DNA of 64,000 nucleotides from the NCBI RefSeq assembly GCF_025770735.1, contig NZ_JAODPB010000003.1, positions 1 to 64,000 on the forward strand, read 5' to 3'. The translations under genes were made by a program, and so were the position numbers. Below the pieces are notes generated by a model. That model did no database searches and had not been told where the DNA came from. It saw only the letters and a program-made list of their open reading frames with translations. Shown piece after piece: positions 25,000 through 33,073 of this stretch; position 1 is the stretch's first letter; each line of letters starts with the position of its first letter. The stretch is from Shouchella tritolerans (GTDB lineage Bacteria; Bacillota; Bacilli; Bacillales; Bacillaceae_D).

Positions 25000-25581
25000 T
25001 TAAAAACCGCTTCCCGCTTTCGTAAGGGAAGCGATTTTTTCTGCAATCAAATCAGAAAGCAAGTCGTACCCTTTTTCACCAAAATGCAAGCCGTCATCCC
25101 TCATCCCTTTTAAGCGCCATTGATAATCTGGCTTTGAGAAGAAGGTGGTAAAAAAGTCAACGAAATGACAGCCACGCTTTTGTGCTACTTCCTTGATGCA
25201 ATGGCTGTATGCCTTGAGTGCTTCGTTCGTTCTGTTTTGCTCAAGTGATTCATCGACAGGGGCGGGGGTAATCAAAATCGCCTTCTTAGGCGAAATGAAG
25301 CTAGCGATTTTGTCGATATTATCAGCAAAGTCATCTTGTTCCACTCGCTTATGGGTGGCTACGTCATTGGCTCCAAACAACACGGTTACAAGATCAGGTT
25401 GATGGCTAATGACATCCGTTTCAATTCGTGCTAAAGCTTGAATGGTTGTGTCGCCAGAAACGCCAGCATTTACGATTTCAACCGTCGGCGGCAACTTCTT
25501 TTTAAGAAATGCGGTTAACATTGGTTCGTTTAACCCTTCATGGCCGGCAGTAATGCTATCGCCAAAGCATACTAGTTTCAT
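25000..25581 (-). CDS. GDSL-type SGNH esterase/lipase, 193 aa
   Basis: An SGNH hydrolase with block I FGDSITAG (catalytic Ser), the Gly of block II (NAGVSGDTT), block III GANDVATH (Asn) and block V DGLHFGEKGYDLL (Asp-His). No signal peptide, so it acts in the cytoplasm, as for acyl-ester or carbohydrate esterases of this size. ATG 25581 has AAAGGA 9 bp upstream. It stands alone and is convergent with the dehydrogenase gene. Confidence 0.88.
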   Translation of the reverse strand: MKLVCFGDSITAGHEGLNEPMLTAFLKKKLPPTVEIVNAGVSGDTTIQALARIETDVISHQPDLVTVLFGANDVATHKRVEQDDFADNIDKIASFISPKKAILITPAPVDESLEQNRTNEALKAYSHCIKEVAQKRGCHFVDFFTTFFSKPDYQWRLKGMRDDGLHFGEKGYDLLSDLIAEKIASLTKAGSGF

Positions 25582-25759
25582 AAGCACAGATCCTTTCTTT
25601 GTTCGAAGGTAATGAGCTAGGCACTAACATAAAGGCTATCATCATTTTGATGTTATTGTAACAGAAAAATATGAAAATAACGAAGATGAAATATATCAAA
25701 CGCTCGAATAATAAAGGAGGATAGCTAAACAAAGAGATGCTTAGCTACCCCGGATGATG

Positions 25760-27331
25760 TTAATTGTTTGTAAAAGCAGCGTCTTTTAGGAAAACGACGC
25801 CTGTTGGAATCACGGTTACGCCTTCTAGATCATTGCTTACCCCTGTCAAAGTAGAAGGGTAGTAGAGGAAATGAAATGGCACTTCCTCCGCGACTAATTG
25901 TTGGGCTTCTTTGAAATAAGCGCTTCTTTCTCCTTCATCCTCAGTCGCCAAAGTTGCATCGATGAGTTGGTCGAGATCTTGGTTTGTATAAGGATAGCGA
26001 AGTTGGTTGCTCGTTTGTTTATTGGAATGCAAAATCGTAAAGAAACCGTTGTAACCATCGCCTGTTGGGCTAGAACGCCCTAAAAGGAACATTTGCGTTT
26101 TCCCTTCGCCTGTATAGTCGACAAATGTAGCAAATTCGATTTGCTCAATTTCAACATTGACGCCAATTTCCGCTAACGCATGCTGGATGTACGTAGCGAT
26201 GTTCACTTGATCTCCTTCTGTGCTGACAGTTAATGTAACATCGAGATCGCCTTCTCCATATCCTGCTTCTGCGAGCAAAGCTTTCGCTTCATTTGGGTCA
26301 AAGGAGAGGCCGTCTATTTCCGTAAAACCAAAATCAAACGGTGAAAGCGGGCTGTTTGCGATAGAGCCGTAGCCGTTGACGATGCCATCAAAGATTTCAT
26401 TCTTATCAATCGCTTTCGCAAAAGCTTGGCGTACCCGCACGTCATTAAACGGCGCTTCATTGGTGTTAAAGGCAAGGAAGTTAACGTAGGTTGACTCCAC
26501 TTCAATTACATTTATATCTGGATTCCCCTCGATTTCGGCCATGCTGCTTGGCGAAACGGCATCAATAACGTCGGAATTGCCTGATTGTAAATTCGCTAAA
26601 CGTGTAGCAGCGTCTGGAATGACGGTGAAACGAACACCAGCTACTTGCGGGGCACCACCCCAATAATCGTCATTTGCTGTCAGGACAAGCTCTTCGTCAG
26701 GCGTCCAAGATTCAAATTGGAATGGGCCTGTGCCAATCGGTTTTTCGCTTACGATGGACCCTGGCGCTTCTCCGTTGGCAACAGCTTCATTGTCCTCGGC
26801 TATCACTTCAGGACTAATGATAGAAGCTCCGTGGTGTGACAAATGCGCTGGCAATGAAGCAAACGGAACGTTTAAATGAAAGCGGACGGTAGCTGGATCA
26901 ATGACTTCTACTTCTTCGATAGCTTGAAACAAGTATGCAGTCGGAGACGCTGTTTCCTCGGCTAGATTTCGTTCGAAATTTGCTTTTACAGCCTCTGCAT
27001 CAAACACATTTCCATCATGAAAATCGACGTCTTCCCTTAAAGAGAATTCCCACGTTAACTCATCGAGCATTTCCCAGTCTGTGGCCAAACTCGGTTGCAA
27101 CTCCAAGTTTTCATCTTGTTCAATTAAGCGGTCGTATATATTGGCACCGACACGCCAATTGATGACAATGTTCTGTGTATGGGGGTCAAGTGGACGAATG
27201 TCGGTTGCTATGCCGTATTCAATAAAGCGATTTTCTTCACTGGGACTTTGGCTTGCATCATTGGTGCATGCGCCTAAAGCCAATACAGTGGCAATGGAGG
27301 TAGCTATGGCTAACTTCGTGATGGGTGGCAT
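25760..27331 (-). CDS. Peptide/nickel-type ABC transporter substrate-binding lipoprotein
   Basis: A 523-residue SBP_bac_5 family protein. The lipoprotein signal ends in VLALGAC. Typical features are TDIRPLDPHTQNIVINWRV, the LEPSLATDWE-like LQPSLATDWEMLDELTWEF, KANFERNL, and GTGPFQFESWTPDEELVL. It binds oligopeptides or similar ligands for an OppBCDF-like transporter. No permease or ATPase genes lie beside it, so it must work with a transporter encoded elsewhere. ATG 27331 is chosen for AAAGGAGA 7 bp upstream; the 20 residues before it lack a ribosome binding site. A perfect sigma-A promoter precedes it. Confidence 0.9.
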   Translation of the reverse strand: MPPITKLAIATSIATVLALGACTNDASQSPSEENRFIEYGIATDIRPLDPHTQNIVINWRVGANIYDRLIEQDENLELQPSLATDWEMLDELTWEFSLREDVDFHDGNVFDAEAVKANFERNLAEETASPTAYLFQAIEEVEVIDPATVRFHLNVPFASLPAHLSHHGASIISPEVIAEDNEAVANGEAPGSIVSEKPIGTGPFQFESWTPDEELVLTANDDYWGGAPQVAGVRFTVIPDAATRLANLQSGNSDVIDAVSPSSMAEIEGNPDINVIEVESTYVNFLAFNTNEAPFNDVRVRQAFAKAIDKNEIFDGIVNGYGSIANSPLSPFDFGFTEIDGLSFDPNEAKALLAEAGYGEGDLDVTLTVSTEGDQVNIATYIQHALAEIGVNVEIEQIEFATFVDYTGEGKTQMFLLGRSSPTGDGYNGFFTILHSNKQTSNQLRYPYTNQDLDQLIDATLATEDEGERSAYFKEAQQLVAEEVPFHFLYYPSTLTGVSNDLEGVTVIPTGVVFLKDAAFTNN

Positions 27332-27382
27332 AAGTTGTCTCCTTTTGTAAAAATACTGTAAACCGATGAAAAAACTATGTTT

Positions 27383-27411
27383 AATATACATGTGTTTAAA
27401 ATATCTGTCAA
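27383..27411 (-). promoter_or_regulatory. Sigma-A promoter of the binding-protein gene
   Basis: Minus strand: TTGACA (27411-27406), 17-bp spacer, TATATT (27388-27383). The leader to the ATG is about 45 bases. Confidence 0.8.
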
Positions 27412-27617
27412 CGCAATGGTTTTGCCAACCGCCTATTTATATGCATAGGTGTTTAGGAAACAAATCAAACGCTTTGCTTAGGCGTGTGCAAATAAAACAC
27501 GGTTTGCAAGCCTATGTTTTCATGCGCCATAGTCTTGAATGGAGGAAGGCAGTGTTTTTTTGGCAATACAGATTCTATCATTATGTGTTTAAACAGCGAA
27601 ATTTCAGGAGTAGAAAG

Positions 27618-27654
27618 GAAAAAGAACAGGCCTCCGTTTTAGCCTGCTCTTTAA
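27618..27654 (-). terminator. Terminator after the YjcZ-like gene
   Basis: AAAGAACAGGC and GCCTGCTCTTT pair around a 10-base loop. Read on the minus strand the stem is followed by T-rich sequence, 20 bp beyond the small gene. Confidence 0.65.
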
Positions 27655-27671
27655 ACGTTGTGGTTGCACAA

Positions 27672-27818
27672 TTATTTAACGTAAGCTGCGCCAATGATGA
27701 TAAGAAGAATGAATAGCACAACAATTAGCGCAAAACCGCCACCGTAGCCGTAGCCACCGTAACCGCCGCCAGCTGGACCGTAGCCATAGCCGTCGTAGCC
27801 TCCGCCATAGTAACCCAT
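27672..27818 (-). CDS. YjcZ-family sporulation protein, 48 aa
   Basis: A 48-residue peptide of two halves: an N-terminal Gly/Tyr-rich tail ([20 protein letters not shown]) and a C-terminal hydrophobic helix ([20 protein letters not shown]). This is the hallmark of YjcZ/YtzL-type sporulation proteins that are common in Bacillaceae and often over-looked by gene finders. AAAGGTGGTG lies 7 bp before the ATG. It supports assignment of the window to a spore former. Confidence 0.88.
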   Translation of the reverse strand: MGYYGGGYDGYGYGPAGGGYGGYGYGGGFALIVVLFILLIIIGAAYVK

Positions 27819-28017
27819 GCGTGTACACCACCTTTACAATTAGGAATAATACACCTTATGCGTTAATCCAATTTTGGCGACAAAACTGGGCTTTCATAGT
27901 AAAACCTCCGCGAATAAAATGAGCCCTTCTCGGCTATTCTATTAGAGCAATAATAAATTGAAAAAAACAGTTGCAATCTAAAAAAACGTTTGTTATCATA
28001 TTATTTGTCAGTCAGGA

Positions 28018-28089
28018 GGCCCGTTGGTCAAGCGGTTAAGACACCGCCCTTTCACGGCGGTAACACGGGTTCGAATCCCGTACGGGTCA
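28018..28089 (+). tRNA. tRNA-Glu (anticodon UUC)
   Basis: 72 bases with a 7-bp acceptor stem (GGCCCGT/ACGGGTC, one G-U), anticodon loop CTTTCAC giving UUC, and T-loop TTCGAAT. The terminal CCA is not encoded. First member of the tRNA/5S cluster. Confidence 0.95.
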
Positions 28090-28157
28090 TTTTTATGAGT
28101 AGAAGGCAAAGCAAGAAGTTGGCTTCTCAACTCCTTGCTTTTCACTTGCCTTTTTAA

Positions 28158-28274
28158 GTTCGGTGGCAATGGCAAAGAGGTCACACCCGTTCCCATGCCG
28201 AACACGGTCGTTAAGCTCTTTTGCGTCGATGGTAGTTAGGGGATTCCCCTTGCGAGAGTAGAGCGCTGCCGGAC
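28158..28274 (+). rRNA. rrf: 5S ribosomal RNA
   Basis: 117 bases with 10-bp complementary ends (28158-28167 with 28265-28274). The universally conserved core is present: GTCACACCCGTTCCCATGCCG, AACACGG, TTAAGCTC and GATGGTAGT. No 16S or 23S gene lies in the 28 kb before it, so this is a lone 5S copy next to tRNAs. Confidence 0.95.
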
Positions 28275-28326
28275 AATTTTTCATAGATATGCCTCTATTG
28301 TAAAACGAGGCTCCTCAAAATCAACA

Positions 28327-28567
28327 TTTGACAAAGAGAAGCAAGAAGTTCGAGGACAAGAAGTGCTCGAGGAAAGGAGCGTACAACCGTACGTGACTGA
28401 CTGAGAGACACGAATTGGACGAAGAAATTCGCCGCTTATCTGCATATTCTTTGACAAAGAGAAGCAAGAAGTTCGAGGACAAGAAGTGCTCGAGGAAAGG
28501 AGCGTACAACCGTACGTGACTGACTGAGAGACACGAATTGGACGAAGAAATTCGCCGCTTATCTGCA
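28327..28567 (+). repeat. Two perfect 118-bp tandem repeats
   Basis: Copies at 28327-28444 and 28450-28567 are identical, separated by TATTC (period 123 bp). They fill the space between 5S rRNA and tRNA-Val. Internal short stems (CGAGGAC.../GTGCTCGAGG and CGTAC/GTACG) suggest structured RNA transcribed with the tRNAs. The open frame running through them is only a product of the repeat. Confidence 0.9.
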
Positions 28568-28575
28568 GTCAAAAT

Positions 28576-28651
28576 GGAGGATTAGCTCAGCTGGGAGAGC
28601 ATCTGCCTTACAAGCAGAGGGTCGGCGGTTCGATCCCGTCATCCTCCACCA
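28576..28651 (+). tRNA. tRNA-Val (anticodon UAC)
   Basis: 76 bases with acceptor GGAGGAT/ATCCTCC, anticodon loop CTTACAA and encoded CCA. Confidence 0.96.
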
Positions 28652-28674
28652 TGTTCATATTGTCTTTCTATCGT

Positions 28675-28759
28675 GGAGGGGTAGCGAAGTGGCTAAACGC
28701 GGCGGACTGTAAATCCGCTCCCTCCGGGTTCGGCGGTTCGAATCCGTCCCCCTCCACCA
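28675..28759 (+). tRNA. tRNA-Tyr (anticodon GUA)
   Basis: 85 bases with the long variable arm (class II), anticodon GTA in CTGTAAA, T-loop TTCGAAT and encoded CCA. Confidence 0.96.
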
Positions 28760-28771
28760 TTTTTATTTTGT

Positions 28772-28846
28772 TGGGCTATGGCCAAGCGGTAAGGCAACGG
28801 ATTTTGATTCCGTGATGCGCTGGTTCGAATCCAGCTAGCCCAGCCA
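28772..28846 (+). tRNA. tRNA-Gln (anticodon UUG)
   Basis: 75 bases, acceptor TGGGCTA/TAGCCCA, discriminator G, anticodon TTG in TTTTGAT, encoded CCA. Confidence 0.96.
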
Positions 28847-28849
28847 TTA

Positions 28850-28922
28850 GAGCCATTAGCTCAGTTGGTAGAGCATCTGACTTTTAATCAGAGGGTCGAA
28901 GGTTCGAGTCCTTCATGGCTCA
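28850..28922 (+). tRNA. tRNA-Lys (anticodon UUU)
   Basis: 73 bases, acceptor GAGCCAT/ATGGCTC, anticodon TTT in CTTTTAA. CCA is not encoded. Confidence 0.96.
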
Positions 28923-28947
28923 CTTCTTTAAAGACGGTGAAAGCTGT

Positions 28948-28978
28948 GTGATATTGTCGACAAAGTCGACAATATCAC
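28948..28978. repeat. Perfect 14-bp hairpin between tRNA-Lys and tRNA-Ala
   Basis: GTGATATTGTCGAC (28948-28961), loop AAA, exact complement at 28965-28978. There is no T run, so it is not a simple terminator. It opens a 160-bp structured spacer (28930-29120) whose latter part resembles the 118-bp repeats before tRNA-Val. Confidence 0.7.
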
Positions 28979-28984
28979 TCAGAC

Positions 28985-29100
28985 TGATAGAAAACGCTTG
29001 TCAGCCGAGGCGCGAAACCGAGTGAAGATGCGAATAGAACGTGGATTCATGAGCATATGAACGAGGTGAGCAACGAAGGATGCGAGCGTTTGTCTACAGT
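28985..29100 (+). repeat. Diverged relative of the 118-bp repeat
   Basis: The order of short elements is the same as in the repeats at 28327-28567: a CGAGG box, GTGAAGA/GAAGTG, a GAACGT/GAGCGT box with a self-complementary stretch, (A/G)ACGAAG, and the end TT(G/A)TCT(A/G)CA. Overall identity is low, so this is by pattern only. Confidence 0.4.
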
Positions 29101-29127
29101 CTGGGACGGCGAAAGCCGTTTTTTATC

Positions 29128-29200
29128 GGGGCCTTAGCTCAGCTGGGAGAGCGCCTGCTTTGCACGCAGGAGGTCAGCAGTTCGATCCCGCTAGGCTCCA
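29128..29200 (+). tRNA. tRNA-Ala (anticodon UGC)
   Basis: 73 bases, acceptor GGGGCCT/AGGCTCC with one G-U, anticodon TGC in TTTGCAC. The T-stem is AGCAG opposite CCGCT, which leaves one A-C mismatch where tRNA-Ala normally has G-C. CCA is not encoded. Confidence 0.93.
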
Positions 29201-29207
29201 CTTATAG

Positions 29208-29240
29208 AAAAGAGCGGCCTGTATAGGCTGCTCTTTTTAT
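29208..29240 (+). terminator. Terminator of the tRNA cluster
   Basis: AAAGAGCGGCCT pairs with AGGCTGCTCTTT, ending in T5. It begins 8 bp after tRNA-Ala. Confidence 0.8.
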
Positions 29241-29253
29241 GTTGAAAATCGGT

Positions 29254-29439
29254 TTATACGCTTTTAGGCGGTTTTTTTGCAGAAAGATTGGAGTATTCAT
29301 TTAGTAGAGCGTCGAGTTTCTGACTGATCGTTAAAATGTGTGGTGAGCTGAGCGGATAAGCAGCAGCCGAATCATTAAGTTGCGTCCGCGTGTCTTCAAT
29401 CGAACGCGACAGTGGGTGAATGTCATACGCATTTGCCAT
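29254..29439 (-). CDS. Spo0E-family aspartyl-phosphate phosphatase, 61 aa
   Basis: A small helical protein. The first helix holds IEDTRTQLND, and the second carries the Spo0E signature ILTISQKLDALLNEYSNL (SQxLDxLLNxY). Spo0E phosphatases dephosphorylate Spo0A-P and so delay sporulation. GGGAGGGAAGG precedes the ATG. It faces away from sigW and ends against the tRNA terminator. Confidence 0.78.
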   Translation of the reverse strand: MANAYDIHPLSRSIEDTRTQLNDSAAAYPLSSPHILTISQKLDALLNEYSNLSAKKPPKSV

Positions 29440-29537
29440 ATCCTTCCCTCCCTTTCTAAATTACATTACTCGGTTTAGGACAAAATTCCTTCTTTTTTAA
29501 AAAAAAGATATTTTTTCGTGTTATGATTAGATTACAC

Positions 29538-29563
29538 GAAACCATCTGTCAGTGAGTTCCGTA
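29538..29563 (+). promoter_or_regulatory. Sigma-W-type autoregulatory promoter
   Basis: GAAAC (29538-29542), a 17-bp spacer and CGTA (29560-29563) match the ECF sigma-W consensus. It lies 25 bp before the sigW start, as in Bacillus, where SigW drives its own operon. Confidence 0.75.
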
Positions 29564-29587
29564 TGTTTAATTTAGGTAGGGGATGAA

Positions 29588-30151
29588 ATGGACTCGTTAA
29601 CGAATCGATTAATTGCAGACATTAAACAAGGGGATGAGCAGGCTTTCGCCGAATTGGTAGACCTCTACAAAGACAAAGTGTACCAAGTTGCCTATAGAAT
29701 GGTCGGCCACGTCCATGAAGCCCAAGATATCGCCCAAGAGGCGTTTTTGCGTGCTTATACCAATTTAGATAAATTTGATACCACTCGAAAGTTCTCGACT
29801 TGGTTGTTCCGCATTACAACCAATGTGTCAATTGACCGTTTGCGGAAGCGGAAGCCTGACATGTATTTGCAAGATACGGTAAAAGGGATGGAGGAAGTGA
29901 CCTATGAATCCCAACTTGCCGCAACAGATGAACTGCCTGAAGACCAGGTTGTGAAAATGGAGCTTCAAGAGTGGATACAATCAGAGATTAACCAGCTTCC
30001 TATTAAGTATCGTACGGCGATCGTGCTTAAGTATTTAGAGGATCTATCGTTAAAAGAAATTAGCGAAATTATGGATATGCCTGTAGCAACCGTTAAAACG
30101 CGGATTCATCGAGGGCGTGAAGCGCTGCGTAAACGTATGCGGCACTTATAA
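29588..30151 (+). CDS. sigW: RNA polymerase ECF sigma factor SigW
   Basis: 187 residues, the usual length. Region 2 contains FAELVDLYKDKVYQVAYRMVG and AQEAFLRAYTNLDKF...FSTWLFRITTNVSIDRLRKR. Region 4 contains YRTAIVLKYLEDLSLKEISEIMDMPVATVKTRIHRGREAL. It responds to cell-envelope stress (antimicrobial peptides, alkaline shock) when its anti-sigma factor is cleaved. It is followed after 18 bp by rsiW. Confidence 0.96.
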   Translation: MDSLTNRLIADIKQGDEQAFAELVDLYKDKVYQVAYRMVGHVHEAQDIAQEAFLRAYTNLDKFDTTRKFSTWLFRITTNVSIDRLRKRKPDMYLQDTVKGMEEVTYESQLAATDELPEDQVVKMELQEWIQSEINQLPIKYRTAIVLKYLEDLSLKEISEIMDMPVATVKTRIHRGREALRKRMRHL

Positions 30152-30169
30152 ATGTAAAGGGGTGACAAG

Positions 30170-30835
30170 ATGAAAACCTGTCATTCTCACGATGAATTGA
30201 TACACATTTATTTAGACGGAGATGCGACGAAAGAGCAGAAAGAGGAACTTTATGCTCATCTACAATCGTGCCCGTCTTGCAGAGAGCATTTGCAAGAACT
30301 GAAGAAATCCATTGCGTTTATCCAAAGTTCTTCTCATATAGAGGCGCCTGAAGGGTTTACTGCCGGCGTTATGGCGAAATTGCCTAAAACGAAAAAAACA
30401 GCAAAATGGAAGCTAAAAGCTAAACGTCATCCAATTTTGGTTGCAGCAGCGATATTCCTCCTCATGATGTCAGCTGCCTTTTTTTCCGCATGGAACCATA
30501 CTACCGACGGAATTGCCGTATCAGGGAACGGGCCGTTTGTAATTGATAAAGAAGCAGGCGTTGTCGTTGTGCCCGAAGGCGAAGTAATTGATGGTGACTT
30601 GGTTGTCAGAAATGGCACGCTCGTGCTTGAAGGGGAAGTGCGCGGCAATGTCCTTCTCATCAATAGCCGTTTCAACCGAGACGCACTTTACGCTTCGCCC
30701 AATCAAGTAACTGGGGAAATTGAGGAAGTCGACAAAGCGCTGTCTTGGGCGTGGTACAACATGAAAGAGTTTTTTAGTGAAGTTGTCGCCGTTTTCGATG
30801 CAGGAGAGGACGACCCACATTCCACCGACAATTAG
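30170..30835 (+). CDS. rsiW: Anti-sigma-W factor RsiW
   Basis: 221 residues. The N-terminal zinc-binding anti-sigma motif (HSHDELIHIY...HLQSCPSCREHL, the HxxxCxxC pattern) is followed by one membrane helix (HPILVAAAIFLLMMSAAFF, residues ~85-108) and an extracellular domain. It holds SigW at the membrane until PrsW, RasP and Clp proteases degrade it. Co-transcribed with sigW; a hairpin terminator follows. Confidence 0.95.
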   Translation: MKTCHSHDELIHIYLDGDATKEQKEELYAHLQSCPSCREHLQELKKSIAFIQSSSHIEAPEGFTAGVMAKLPKTKKTAKWKLKAKRHPILVAAAIFLLMMSAAFFSAWNHTTDGIAVSGNGPFVIDKEAGVVVVPEGEVIDGDLVVRNGTLVLEGEVRGNVLLINSRFNRDALYASPNQVTGEIEEVDKALSWAWYNMKEFFSEVVAVFDAGEDDPHSTDN

Positions 30836-30854
30836 AAGAAGCATGAAAAATAAT

Positions 30855-30888
30855 GGAGTTCCTGTCGTAAAGCGGGAACTCCCTTTCT
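30855..30888 (+). terminator. Terminator of sigW-rsiW
   Basis: GGAGTTCC (30855-30862) pairs with GGAACTCC (30875-30882), followed by a T-rich stretch. Confidence 0.75.
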
Positions 30889-30996
30889 ATTTCGTGTGGA
30901 TCGGTGTATACTTGTTACGTTTGGCACTGCGTTTCGTTTAAGATGCGCTGGACTTGTCAAAGGTAGGACTAGACGATTAAACATGGAGGGGCATAC

Positions 30997-31821
30997 ATGT
31001 TTACGATAGACTTCGAAAATTTGCCATGGCTTGCTTACATTGGCCAAATTGTCGACATTTTGCTTGTTACATATGTTGTGTATAAACTAATTATGATTAT
31101 TCGCGGCACTCGGGCTGTACAGTTGGTCAAAGGGATCGCTGTCATTTTTATGATATGGTTTGTCAGCAACTTCCTAGGGTTAAGCACATTGGAGTTCATT
31201 ACCAAGCAAACCGCTACGTTTGGATTGCTGGCGATCATTATTATCTTTCAGCCTGAATTGCGCAGGGGATTGGAACAACTCGGAAGAAGCCGTCTGTTCA
31301 CAAGCCGTTCAGCTCCTAAAAATGATTCGATGCAAACGACCATTGATGCCCTCGTTAAAGCGACTTCTTATATGGGGAAGCGACGCATTGGCGCGCTCGT
31401 GTCGATTGAAAAGGAGACTGGCTTAAACGATTATGCTGAGACTGGCATTCCGATGCAGGCTGTACTTACTTCGGAGTTGTTGATTAATATTTTTATTCCC
31501 AATACACCGTTGCACGATGGCGCCGTTGTCATTAAGAACGATAAAATTTTGGCCGCAGGCTGTTATTTGCCTCTGTCTGAAGACAATACAATATCAAAAG
31601 AGCTAGGGACGCGCCACCGTGCCGCTCTCGGGATCAGTGAAGTAACGGATTGTTTGACATTGATTGTCTCCGAGGAAACGGGAGGCATATCGATATCAAA
31701 AAGCGGCACGCTCTACCGTAACTTAAGCGAAGAACAGTTGAGGGAGATGCTTGAGCAGAACTTGCTTCGCGCTACTTCTTCTGAAAACCGCTGGCAGTGG
31801 GGTGGAAGAAAAAATGGATAA
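30997..31821 (+). CDS. cdaA: Diadenylate cyclase CdaA
   Basis: 274 residues. Three N-terminal membrane helices (about 12-34, 42-62, 68-84) precede the DAC domain with the catalytic motifs DGA (174-176, in PLHDGAVVIK) and RHR (206-208, in GTRHRAALG). It makes c-di-AMP from two ATP and controls potassium and osmolyte balance. GGAGG lies before the ATG. It overlaps cdaR by 8 bp, and glmM follows, the conserved cda-glm unit of Firmicutes. Confidence 0.96.
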   Translation: MFTIDFENLPWLAYIGQIVDILLVTYVVYKLIMIIRGTRAVQLVKGIAVIFMIWFVSNFLGLSTLEFITKQTATFGLLAIIIIFQPELRRGLEQLGRSRLFTSRSAPKNDSMQTTIDALVKATSYMGKRRIGALVSIEKETGLNDYAETGIPMQAVLTSELLINIFIPNTPLHDGAVVIKNDKILAAGCYLPLSEDNTISKELGTRHRAALGISEVTDCLTLIVSEETGGISISKSGTLYRNLSEEQLREMLEQNLLRATSSENRWQWGGRKNG

Positions 31822-33037
31822 ACTGTTTAATAGCATTTGGTTTGTGCGGATTCTGGCTTTCTTTATTGCATTGATGTTATTTATTATGGTCAATCAAGAT
31901 AATGTCGGCACGCCGTCTCTTTTGCCTGAAGTAACCAATACTCCTTATACAATCGAAGACCAACCACTTGAAGTGTTTTATGATGAAACACGTTTTGAAC
32001 TAGTTGACCAACCGGAAACAGTGAGTGTGCAGCTCCAAGGTTCGCAAGTGTCGATCTCGCTATTCCAGTTAACAAGCAACCGGTCGACAGAGGTGTTTGT
32101 GGACGCGACTGATGTGACCACTGAAGGAGAACATGTGCTAGCCGTCAACACACGCAATTTCCCGAGTGATCTGTCGGTAACAACGCAACCTCAAGTAGTT
32201 CGCATCACTTTAAAAGAAAAACAAACGGTCTCGATCCCAGTGCGCGTGGAGCTCGAGAACGAAAGCGAACTAGGAGACGAGTTTGCTGCAGGTTCGCCAA
32301 TCGCCAACCCAGTGAATGTGGAAGTGACCGCAGATGGAGACACGATTGACCAAATTGAAGAAGCCAAAGTGTTCGTAGACCTTGAAGGGGTCAAGGAAAC
32401 GGTTGAAGATGAGTACCCTGTCCATTTTTATGATGAGTCAGGGCAAGAACTGGAGATTGAAGCAGACCCTAATTTTGTTTCTGTGACCGTGCCGATCACG
32501 AGCCCAAATAAACTTGTGCCAGTGAAAATGATAAAGGAGAATGAGTTGCCAGACGGAATCAGCATTGATGAAGTGACGATTGAACCAAATGAAGTAACTG
32601 TATATGGGCCGACTGACGTTCTGGAAGATATTGAGTTTGTAGAAAGCGAGCCAGTTGACTTAAGCAAAGTTGAGGAAAACGGCGAGGTAACGGCAAAACT
32701 GAAAACACCAACGGATGCCGAACGAATTGAACCGAAAGAAGTCCGTGTCCACTTTAGTGTCGGAAAGGAAGAAAGGCAAGCGTTTTCCGACGTGCCGATT
32801 GAAATTGTCGGGGCAGAGGGCACTGTCCGTTTCGCTGCAGACCAGCCATCGACAGTTCCGGTAACAGCATTTGGGACTAAAGCCAGGCTGGATCGTTTGA
32901 GCATGAACGATATACAATTGCAGGTGGATGCGAGTGGTTCCCATAAAGGAGAACAGTCCCTTCCTATATCGGTAAGTGGGCCGCCGCATATCCGCTTCGA
33001 ACTAGACGATGAGGCGATGTTGCAATTCGAAGAATGA
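31814..33037 (+). CDS. cdaR: CdaA regulator CdaR (YbbR)
   Basis: 407 residues with an N-terminal membrane helix (WFVRILAFFIALMLFIMV) and four extracellular YbbR repeats (for example TVSIPVRVEL, KLVPVKMIKENELPDG, AFSDVPIEIVG). It modulates CdaA from outside the membrane. ATG 31814 fits with GGTGGAAG upstream; in-frame codons further left lie inside cdaA. Codons and base composition match its neighbours. Confidence 0.95.
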   Translation: MDKLFNSIWFVRILAFFIALMLFIMVNQDNVGTPSLLPEVTNTPYTIEDQPLEVFYDETRFELVDQPETVSVQLQGSQVSISLFQLTSNRSTEVFVDATDVTTEGEHVLAVNTRNFPSDLSVTTQPQVVRITLKEKQTVSIPVRVELENESELGDEFAAGSPIANPVNVEVTADGDTIDQIEEAKVFVDLEGVKETVEDEYPVHFYDESGQELEIEADPNFVSVTVPITSPNKLVPVKMIKENELPDGISIDEVTIEPNEVTVYGPTDVLEDIEFVESEPVDLSKVEENGEVTAKLKTPTDAERIEPKEVRVHFSVGKEERQAFSDVPIEIVGAEGTVRFAADQPSTVPVTAFGTKARLDRLSMNDIQLQVDASGSHKGEQSLPISVSGPPHIRFELDDEAMLQFEE

Positions 33038-33073
33038 AAGCAATGAGAACGCATAAAGAAGGAGCGATCAATC

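Noticed and set aside
27366-27716. 116-codon plus-strand open frame
   Set aside because: It runs across the promoter of the binding-protein gene and the YjcZ terminator in the opposite direction, without a ribosome binding site.
28327-28567. Possible CRISPR array
   Set aside because: Only two units, the repeat is far too long and there is no variable spacer series.
28321-28572. 83-codon minus-strand open frame with two identical halves
   Set aside because: It is simply the translation of the 118-bp tandem repeats, which are structured non-coding DNA.
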